A DNA stretch of 33,543 nucleotides, taken from contig JADHSZ010000030.1 of assembly GCA_016776635.1 (NCBI GenBank), positions 1 through 33,543 on the forward strand, given 5' to 3'. This DNA is from Alphaproteobacteria bacterium (GTDB taxonomy: Bacteria > Pseudomonadota > Alphaproteobacteria > UBA11136). The position numbers and the translations under genes are program-made. Below the pieces are notes generated by a model. It was not told the DNA's origin. It did no database searches and saw only the letters and a list, made by a program, of their open reading frames with translations. Position 1 is the stretch's first letter. The number at the start of each line of letters is the position of its first letter. Of this stretch, positions 27,707 through 33,543 are shown piece after piece.

Positions 27707-28564
27707 CTAGTTACTACCCTTGCTAGCACCCAGCTTAGCCCTAGCCGCCTTGATGAGGGGGTGATCTTCGGCGCAAGCGCCCTCGTCTTCACCATCTTCG
27801 GTTCCCGGCCCCATATGGCCTGCCATCACGCGTGAGGCGAAGCCGCTCGCCAGTTCCGGATCATTGGCGGGATTAACTCTCTCGGCGGCCTCTCTCGCCC
27901 TCTTCACGGCCACCTCTGGCCAGTCCCAGGAAAGATGAAGTTCCTCTCCGGGCTGGGGATTATTCCAGACATAACGAAACCCACGAAACCCCGCTTCCGT
28001 TTCCACCACTTCGAGAACGCCTTCCACATAATCACGATGGCCGTTGTCGAGGCGGAACAGGGCGCTTTCCGGGCAAGGGCCTTCAAATATCATGTCAATG
28101 GCGCGCTTGTCCGTGGGGTCTCTGACCTGGAACGTGAACGCCGCCCCCTGGTTCCGCAAATCGCATTGGATCTCCATTTCCTCGCGTAAGGTGAAGGTCG
28201 CACCCGCATTCACAGGACTCGGTAATGTGAAATCGAGCATGAGGGATCGTGATTCCGAGATTTCCGTCGCTGGCTCAACGGCGCCGGCGCCTTCCATGCG
28301 GCAGCTATAGCCCCAACCTTCAAGCAGGGCATGGGGATCAATACGGGTGGGTTCGGCGATGAATTTCTGAATCCGCAAGCTCGTCAAGCCATCGCGCCGG
28401 GAGCGATAGGTGGTTGCGGTCTCAATATGACCGCAAACGGTCCCCTCCCGCTCCCCCGCACGGAAGGTAACAGTACTCAGCTCACGGAGGATGCGGACGT
28501 GATGACGCCCCCCCATATGCCCGCCGATGACGGCAAAAAAGGCCCTATCTATGATTTTTTTCAA
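27707..28564 (-). CDS. Unknown 285-residue protein
   Basis: I do not recognise a family. The frame converges on the kinase gene with 25 bases between. The longest version starts with TTG at 28564 (MKKIIDRAFFAVIGGH); the first ATG is at 28516 (MGGRHHVRILREL). The protein is soluble and beta-rich, with segments TVTFRAGEREGTV, LRIQKFIAEPTRIDPHALL, LMLDFTLPSP, MEIQCDLRNQGAAF and EELHLSWDWPEVAV. It ends in an acidic/Cys-containing tail (DGEDEGACAEDHPLIKAARA). There is no signal peptide or membrane segment. Third-position G/C use matches neighbouring genes, supporting that it is real. Its neighbours give no functional hint. Confidence 0.65.
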   Translation of the reverse strand: MKKIIDRAFFAVIGGHMGGRHHVRILRELSTVTFRAGEREGTVCGHIETATTYRSRRDGLTSLRIQKFIAEPTRIDPHALLEGWGYSCRMEGAGAVEPATEISESRSLMLDFTLPSPVNAGATFTLREEMEIQCDLRNQGAAFTFQVRDPTDKRAIDMIFEGPCPESALFRLDNGHRDYVEGVLEVVETEAGFRGFRYVWNNPQPGEELHLSWDWPEVAVKRAREAAERVNPANDPELASGFASRVMAGHMGPGTEDGEDEGACAEDHPLIKAARAKLGASKGSN

Positions 28565-28701
28565 GCCTAAAAGGTGATTTTTCAGTGCTTATCCCCCTAA
28601 TTACGTAACGAACACGCCATAATTACCATTACTATAGCAATAATAGCCTTATAAAAAGCAGTTATTGTCCAATTAATGGTTATTTACCCCCTGGTATGAC
28701 C

Positions 28702-29553
28702 TTAATAGCGTCCAAAAAGCCTATTAAATGGTATTATTAACCGTCCGGGGCGATGCAGGATCATGCGTGGGTGAAAAGGATCGAAGCTACATTTTCGCAG
28801 GCGCAGCAGGACCTTATGCGCTATGGCCAGCGGAAAGAAAACGGGAAGCGCCTCACGGGGCACATGGCGGCGAAAGCCACGAGCCTTTTCCAGATACTCC
28901 CCGGAAAGCCCGCAGAGTTCCCGGACAACCGCGCATAATTCAGGAGACGGGCGCATGGCGAAGACATCTTCCGCTTTCAGCCTCTCCCGCGCCATCAGTT
29001 CCTGCGGCAAATAGAGGCGCCTTGCCGAGGCATGAAAGGGGAGCGTCCGCATCAAACCGGCAAGGGCAATGGCTCTTGCGGCGTGGCTTGCGGCCTCGGC
29101 GAGTTCCGCACTGCCATTCCCCTCACCTACCAGAACCGCCAACAAAAGCTCGTTCAGCGCCCCGGCGGTGCCGTCCGCATAGTCAAGCAGCACGTCTGAG
29201 TCTTTGGGGGGTGATGGCGCAAGATCGAACATCCGCGCTTCCAGCAAATCTTCGAGAGGCGCCCGTGCAAGCCCAAAACGCCCCTTCACCTCCCCCAGTC
29301 CGCACATGATCTCATGGGCGGACGGATGCCCTGAAAACATCCCCTCCACGGCGTCACGCCACCACTGCAGCCTGATCTCACCAAGAACAGGCTCGCTGAT
29401 CATTTCCGGGATTCTCGCAATTTCCTGATAGAAGGCGGTTACGGCGTAATAGGCGTCCCGCCGCCCGGAAGGGACGAACAAGCCACAATAATAGCGGTCG
29501 GGGTCGTGCCGCCTTGTCTGCTGCGCGCAATAGTGGGGGGTGGGGGAAGCCAT
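28702..29553 (-). CDS. Squalene/phytoene synthase-like protein lacking catalytic aspartates
   Basis: Started at ATG 29553 (MASPTPHYCAQQTRRHDPDR) the protein is 283 residues; an upstream TTG would add 11. The fold signature is clear: LFVPSGRRDAYYAVTAF, then EIARIPEMISEPVLGEIRLQWWRDAVEG, EARMFDL, DGTAGAL and RRLYLPQELM. The aspartate-rich motifs that bind prenyl diphosphate are not present: residues 41-50 read FYQEIARIPE in place of a DxxxD motif, and the segment before RRLYLP (HASA) lacks the acidic residues. That pattern matches the NDUFAF6-like branch, which in mitochondria helps complex I assembly. A non-catalytic role is therefore more likely than isoprenoid synthesis. In alphaproteobacteria this gene often follows secDF. 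Confidence 0.82.
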   Translation of the reverse strand: MASPTPHYCAQQTRRHDPDRYYCGLFVPSGRRDAYYAVTAFYQEIARIPEMISEPVLGEIRLQWWRDAVEGMFSGHPSAHEIMCGLGEVKGRFGLARAPLEDLLEARMFDLAPSPPKDSDVLLDYADGTAGALNELLLAVLVGEGNGSAELAEAASHAARAIALAGLMRTLPFHASARRLYLPQELMARERLKAEDVFAMRPSPELCAVVRELCGLSGEYLEKARGFRRHVPREALPVFFPLAIAHKVLLRLRKCSFDPFHPRMILHRPGRLIIPFNRLFGRY

Positions 29554-29699
29554 ATGTTGGGATACGTGTCTTTCTTTATTGTGCAAGACATTGAAAGTCG
29601 GAAGACGTGATCAAACATATAGTCCACTCTCAAGGCAAAGGCCTTCGGAAAAGACGAATCGATGACAGAAATTGATGGCAAAACTAGAATGTATAATCA

Positions 29700-29728
29700 T
29701 TGAAACCACTACATTTAGTATTTAAAAT
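29700..29728 (+). promoter_or_regulatory. Candidate sigma-70 promoter for the urate-oxidase-N-like gene
   Basis: TTGAAA (29700-29705) and TAAAAT (29723-29728) have a 17-base spacer in an AT-rich stretch, about 70 bases before the ATG. A perfect TATAAT also occurs at 29692-29697 but lacks a -35 at correct spacing. Confidence 0.45.
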
Positions 29729-29797
29729 CGTTCTTAATTTCGTGAGTCCCTTTTCCGGCTGAGACACCTCCAACGCTATTCAACGAAGGAAACAGTT

Positions 29798-30388
29798 ATG
29801 AAGCAACCGCTTGAATCCCTGCATATGACGGTCATTCTCGGCCTCATACTCACTCTCGTCATGGCCTATGTGGTGGCCGGTACCGGCTATTCCTCGGCCA
29901 TGGACCTCTACCAACTGCCCGTCATCGTCCGTTGGCTGCACGTGGTCAGTGGCGTCATGTGGATCGGCCTGCTGTGGTATTTCAATTTCGTACAAATCCC
30001 CAACATGCCCAATATTCCCGACGACCAGAAACCCGCCATCGGCAAGGTCATCGCACCCGCGGCCCTGTTCTGGTTCCGCTGGGGCGCCATGGGCACCATC
30101 GTCTTTGGTCTCTACCTCGCCGAGCTCAACGGCTATCTGGCCGATGCCATGATGCTCAGCGGAGGACCCAACACGGTGGGGATCGGTATCGGCATGTGGC
30201 TGGGGCTGATCATGTGGTTCAACGTGTGGTTCGTGATCTGGCCCAACCAGAAGAAGGCGCTGGGTATCGTCGAAGCCGATGCCGACGCGAAAAAGGCGGC
30301 GGCCCGCACCGCCATGCTTTTCTCGCGGACCAATACCCTGCTTTCCTTCCCCATGCTGTTGGCAATGGTGTCGGCCCAAAATATCTAG
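29798..30388 (+). CDS. Stand-alone urate oxidase N-terminal-type membrane protein
   Basis: The 196-residue protein has about four membrane helices (near 8-28, 42-64, 87-110 and 124-150). It carries the conserved WLHVVSGVMWIGLLWYFNFVQIP block of the urate-oxidase-N / PuuD family (written here as two adjoining pieces, WLHVVSGVMWIG and LLWYFNFVQIP), then LFWFRWGAMGTI and MWFNVWFVIWPNQKKALGI. Full-length PuuD urate hydroxylases add a C-terminal cytochrome c domain, which is absent here, so urate oxidation cannot be assumed. Conserved His in the first block may bind haem or metal. An AAGGAAAC ribosome site supports the ATG. A strong terminator follows, so it is a single-gene unit. Confidence 0.8.
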   Translation: MKQPLESLHMTVILGLILTLVMAYVVAGTGYSSAMDLYQLPVIVRWLHVVSGVMWIGLLWYFNFVQIPNMPNIPDDQKPAIGKVIAPAALFWFRWGAMGTIVFGLYLAELNGYLADAMMLSGGPNTVGIGIGMWLGLIMWFNVWFVIWPNQKKALGIVEADADAKKAAARTAMLFSRTNTLLSFPMLLAMVSAQNI

Positions 30389-30435
30389 GCTTCCCAACGC
30401 CTAGAATCCAACCGCATATCAAAGCAATCTCTCTC

Positions 30436-30475
30436 ACGGAGCCCTCTGAAGTTCAGGGGGCTCCGTTTTCTTTTC
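30436..30475 (+). terminator. Strong intrinsic terminator after the urate-oxidase-N-like gene
   Basis: ACGGAGCCC (30436-30444) pairs with GGGCTCCGT (30458-30466), with inner CTGAA/TTCAG pairing, followed by TTTTCTTTT. The stem is long and GC-rich and the T-run clear. It begins 47 bases after the stop codon. Confidence 0.93.
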
Positions 30476-30555
30476 TGCCCCTATCTCCTGGGTGCGAGCT
30501 AGAATGGTCTCCGTCTTGTGCCCCCAGAGAGATAGTGGAAGGAAAGGAGATCATC

Positions 30556-30957
30556 ATGAACGTACCCAGATTCATCACCGCGTTTATTGCCGTTTTCATC
30601 GTTTTCGGAATTCTCGAATACGTGATTCACGAGATTCTCCTGGCCGGCTTATATGAAGCCACGGCGGAGCTCTGGCGGCCCAAGGCGGAACAATGGGACA
30701 AGCCGGGATGGATCGCGGCTTCCGGCGCGCTTTTTGTGGGGGCCTTCTGTCTTATTTTCGACCAGGGGTATGAAGCCAGGGGCCTGATGGAAGGCGTCCG
30801 CTACGGCGCTCTGATCGCCATATTACTCACCGGGATCATACTCGGCTTTTACGTGTTCATGCCGATTCCGCTGGCTCTGATCGGCTATTGGACCGTTACC
30901 GTTTTCGTGGAATCCATTATCGCGGGCGTGGTGCTGGCGAAAATCTACGCCAGATAA
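30556..30957 (+). CDS. Small four-helix membrane protein of unknown function
   Basis: The 133-residue protein starts at ATG 30556, preceded by a near-perfect AAGGAGA ribosome site; the much longer frame that includes it upstream is an artefact of reading through the previous gene in another frame. Four membrane helices are apparent (about 6-26, 53-70, 80-102 and 106-128). Conserved-looking polar residues are EYVIHEILL in helix 1 and the loop YEATAELWRPKAEQW. It resembles uncharacterised membrane proteins from several proteobacteria, but I cannot name a family or function. It converges on secF with 65 bases between. Confidence 0.8.
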   Translation: MNVPRFITAFIAVFIVFGILEYVIHEILLAGLYEATAELWRPKAEQWDKPGWIAASGALFVGAFCLIFDQGYEARGLMEGVRYGALIAILLTGIILGFYVFMPIPLALIGYWTVTVFVESIIAGVVLAKIYAR

Positions 30958-30985
30958 GACCCCAAATAAGACTTGGGACTAAGAC
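30954..30985 (+). repeat. Short degenerate repeats at the stop codon of the four-helix protein gene
   Basis: TAAGAC occurs at 30955, 30967 and 30980 (spacings 12 and 13), the first including the TAA stop codon. CCCAA and TTGGG between them can pair. This is weak, but the placement recalls the recG and ssb stop-codon repeats. Confidence 0.4.
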
Positions 30986-31022
30986 TTCGGATTTACTGCC
31001 GGGATACGGTCTTGTGCTGCCG

Positions 31023-31961
31023 TTACGCGGGAGTTTCCTCGCCAGCCGGAGCCGTGGGGCCTTCGCCGAAATCGCGGCGCAAATTCAATTTGATCAACAG
31101 CGGCGCGGCCACGAAGATGGAGGAATAGGTGCCCACGAAAACGCCCCAGATCATGGCGAAAACAAAGTCGTGAATCACTTCGCCGCCGAAGAAATAGAGA
31201 GCCAACAGCGCCAACAGGGTGGTCATACTGGTCATGGTGGTGCGGGCCAGGGTCTGGTTAATGCTCTTGTTGAGAAGGTCGGGAAGCGGCATTTTCCTGT
31301 ATTTGCGAAGGTTTTCCCGGACCCGGTCATAGACCACCACGGTATCGTTGATGGAATAGCCGGCAATGGTGAGGATGGCGGCGATGGTGGACAGGTTGAA
31401 CTCAAGCTGAAGGATGGCAAACAGGCCGATGGTGGTGGCCACATCATGCATCAGCGCCACCACCGCGCCGACGCCGAACTGCCACTCGAAACGGAACCAG
31501 ATGTAGATCATGATCGCCAAAAGCGACAGGCAAATGGCCCAGACGGCGGACTCGATCAGTTCGGAACCGACCTTGGGGCCAACGAACTCCGTGCGCCGGT
31601 AATCGGGGCCATCTCCTAAGGCTTCCTTGACAGCGGTTATGGCCGCCAATTGGGCCTTTTCGTCGCCTTCCTGGCGCTGGACGCGGATAAGGATGTTCTC
31701 GGGTTCGCCGAATTCCTGGATTTCCACCTCGCCAAGGTCCAGCCCATCGAGATGTGTGCGCAGGGAGGGAATATCGGGGGCCTGCTCGAACTTCACATCG
31801 ATCATGATGCCGCCCTGGAAATCGATCCCGAAGTTAAGGCCGCGCACGGTGAAAAAGAGGAGCGAGAGAATAATCATCGCCACCGACAGGGAAAAAGCGG
31901 CGACGCGCTTTCCTGTGAAGTCGAAATTGGTGTCCGCGGGGACGAGTTTGATGAGTCGCAT
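31023..31961 (-). CDS. secF: Protein translocase subunit SecF
   Basis: SecF works with SecD in the inner membrane, using proton motive force to help SecYEG complete export. The 312-residue protein has the usual six-helix plan: helix 1 near 20-40, the periplasmic start NFGIDFQGGIMIDV, and the conserved helix block TIAGYSINDTVVVYDRVREN, followed by TTLLALLALYFFGG. It starts 12 bases after the secD stop, so both are one operon with secD first. Confidence 0.97.
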   Translation of the reverse strand: MRLIKLVPADTNFDFTGKRVAAFSLSVAMIILSLLFFTVRGLNFGIDFQGGIMIDVKFEQAPDIPSLRTHLDGLDLGEVEIQEFGEPENILIRVQRQEGDEKAQLAAITAVKEALGDGPDYRRTEFVGPKVGSELIESAVWAICLSLLAIMIYIWFRFEWQFGVGAVVALMHDVATTIGLFAILQLEFNLSTIAAILTIAGYSINDTVVVYDRVRENLRKYRKMPLPDLLNKSINQTLARTTMTSMTTLLALLALYFFGGEVIHDFVFAMIWGVFVGTYSSIFVAAPLLIKLNLRRDFGEGPTAPAGEETPA

Positions 31962-31973
31962 GGTGCTTTGGCC

Positions 31974-33542
31974 CTAGACTGGCAGTGTTTGCGGACGGCG
32001 GCGGCGCAGCCACGTCACCACCAAAAGCCGTGTCACCATGATGGCGGTGAACATGGAGGTGGCGATGCCGATGGAGAGCGTAACGGCGAAGCCCTTGATG
32101 GGGCCGGTTCCGAACTCGAACAGGAACAGCGCCGCGATCAGGGTCGTCACATTAGCGTCGATAATGGTGGTCAGCGCCCGCTTGTAACCGGCCTCAATGG
32201 CATTGATGGGGGTTCGCCCGCCCATGACTTCCTCGCGTATATGCTCGAAAATCAGAACATTGGCGTCCACCGCCATGCCCACGGTGAGGACGATTCCGGC
32301 GATACCCGGCAGGGTGAGTGTGGCCTGCAACAGCGACAGAGCACCAAAGATTATGGCCAGATTGATTATCAGGGCCACATCGGCCATGACGCCAAACAGC
32401 CCGTATCCCAAGATCATAAAAACGATCACGGCCATAAAGCCAATGATACAGGCGATCTTGCCGGCGGCGATGGAATCGGCGCCGAGGCTGGGGCCGACGC
32501 TGCGTTCCTCAAGAATGGTCAGGGGCGCGGGCAGTGCGCCGGCGCGCAGCAACAACGCCAGATCGTTGGCCGAGTCCGCGCTGAATCTACCGGAAATCTG
32601 ACCGCTGCCGCCGAGGATGGGCTCCCGGATCACCGGCGCGCTGACCACCGTGCCGTCGAGAATGATGACCAACCGCTTACTGACGTTATCCGAGGTGATC
32701 TTGCCGAATTTTCTCGCGCCCACGGAATCGAATTTGAAGTTCACGATCCACTGTCCGGTATTGGAATCATAGGTGGCCTGGGCGTTATCAAGGCGGTCGC
32801 CGCTGATCATGACGCGCTTGCGCACCACGAAGAAGGGCTCGATGCTGGAAGGATCGCCCGAGGGCACGATCATGGCGCCCACCGGGGCCTTGTTGTCCTT
32901 GATCATGGCCGGGGTCTTCTTATCGAGGAGATGCAGCGTCAGTTTCGCCGTGCGCCCGAGAAGGTTTTTGATGTGCTCGGGATCTTTAATGCCGGGAAGC
33001 TGGATCAGAATGCGGTCGGCCCCCTGGCGCTGGATGGTGGGTTCGCGGGTGCCGGTTTCATCAATGCGGCGGCGAACGATTTCGATGGACTGCGACATGG
33101 TGGCGGTTTCCATCTCGCGCAGGGTTTGCGGAGTATAGGAGACCTTGAAGGCTCCCTCCTCCTGCTCGATCACAAGCCCGGGCTCGAGATCACGCACCAA
33201 GGTGCGGACCGCATCGCTCTCTTGGGGGTCGGTCAGGGTAAAACTCAGGGATTCCCTGGCGGCGCCGAGTCCCCGGTAGCCGATTTTTTCCTTACGCAGG
33301 GCGCTGCGGACGGAATCAACCAACGCCTCCAGCCTCTCGGTCGTTACCGAACCCACATCCACTTCCAACAGAAGATGGGAGCCGCCCTGAAGATCAAGAC
33401 CAAGGTTGATTTGCTGATGTGGCAACCAGTCGGGAAGTTCGTCGGCGGTTTGACGGTCGAGAAAATTGGGCAGCGCAAACGCGACGCCCATGGTGCAGAT
33501 GACCGCGATCAGGATAATTTTCCATTTGGCAAAATAGAGCAT
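31974..33542 (-). CDS. secD: Protein translocase subunit SecD
   Basis: The complete 522-residue SecD starts at ATG 33542, just inside the right edge. Visible elements are the N-terminal helix (about 8-26), INLGLDLQGGSHLLLEVD near residue 45, and the large periplasmic domain with TREPTIQRQGADRILIQLPG and FDSVGARKFGKIT. Five C-terminal helices follow, including LTVGMAVDANVLIFEHIREE and the ending VTRLLVVTWLRRRRP. YajC is expected just beyond the window. SecDF maintain forward export and may return precursors to SecYEG. Confidence 0.97.
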   Translation of the reverse strand: MLYFAKWKIILIAVICTMGVAFALPNFLDRQTADELPDWLPHQQINLGLDLQGGSHLLLEVDVGSVTTERLEALVDSVRSALRKEKIGYRGLGAARESLSFTLTDPQESDAVRTLVRDLEPGLVIEQEEGAFKVSYTPQTLREMETATMSQSIEIVRRRIDETGTREPTIQRQGADRILIQLPGIKDPEHIKNLLGRTAKLTLHLLDKKTPAMIKDNKAPVGAMIVPSGDPSSIEPFFVVRKRVMISGDRLDNAQATYDSNTGQWIVNFKFDSVGARKFGKITSDNVSKRLVIILDGTVVSAPVIREPILGGSGQISGRFSADSANDLALLLRAGALPAPLTILEERSVGPSLGADSIAAGKIACIIGFMAVIVFMILGYGLFGVMADVALIINLAIIFGALSLLQATLTLPGIAGIVLTVGMAVDANVLIFEHIREEVMGGRTPINAIEAGYKRALTTIIDANVTTLIAALFLFEFGTGPIKGFAVTLSIGIATSMFTAIMVTRLLVVTWLRRRRPQTLPV

Positions 33543-33543
33543 G

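Noticed and set aside
28565..28701. A small RNA or gene in the AT-rich gap
   Set aside because: The gap is AT-rich with several short repeats of TTAAT/TTACC, but I see no hairpin with T-run, no ribosome site and no frame of note.
29932..30555. Long 5' extension of the four-helix protein gene
   Set aside because: It overlaps the urate-oxidase-N-like gene in another frame and runs through a strong terminator; the AAGGAG site fixes the start at 30556.

Overview
The window looks like chromosome of an alphaproteobacterium of moderately high G+C, most probably a Rhodospirillales-like or related marine/freshwater lineage. This rests on gene order and protein style: recG / sdhE-mfd, gyrA-coaD-cyclophilin, ssb / uvrA, secD-secF with a nearby phytoene-synthase-like protein, and response regulators of alphaproteobacterial type. 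No phage, insertion sequence, CRISPR array or plasmid function was found.

Layout. 1-2783: the 3' end of yajQ, then a minus-strand run of a TerB-like protein, an SGNH-hydrolase-like protein and an AsmA-like periplasmic protein. 2826-6276: a signalling patch with two single-domain CheY-like regulators (minus), an exported acetolactate decarboxylase (plus) and a PleD-like protein whose receiver and GGDEF active sites all look degenerate (plus). 6289-12351: the repair block mfd-sdhE (minus) and recG (plus), ending in a tandem repeat that spans the recG stop codon. 12425-16268: the accessory part of the window. It holds a DUF502 membrane protein, three mutually paralogous ~115-residue proteins of unknown function, a 68-residue protein, a DUF123/GIY-YIG-like protein with a puzzling 5' end, and on the other strand a 59-residue charged protein directly upstream of a group I truncated haemoglobin. 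16353-16428: tRNA-Lys(TTT). 16524-21207: ppi, coaD, gyrA and ssb, all minus. 21427-25688: uvrA and trmFO, translationally coupled. 25786-27681: a membrane histidine kinase with an ABC-substrate-binding-type sensor domain. 27707-30957: an unrecognised 285-residue protein, a squalene/phytoene-synthase-like protein lacking the catalytic aspartates, a stand-alone urate-oxidase-N membrane domain, and a small four-helix membrane protein. 31023-33542: secF and secD.

How the genes work together. Most are housekeeping: DNA repair and recombination (Mfd, RecG, UvrA, SSB), topology (GyrA), CoA synthesis (CoaD), tRNA modification (TrmFO), protein export (SecDF) and flavinylation (SdhE). The least explained content is the 13.3-15.5 kb paralog cluster, the degenerate PleD-like protein, and the recurrence of short tandem repeats across the stop codons of recG and ssb and, more weakly, of the 30556-30957 gene. 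I see no convincing complete new multi-gene system. The paralog cluster is the best candidate for something undescribed. No intergenic stretch exceeds about 300 bases.
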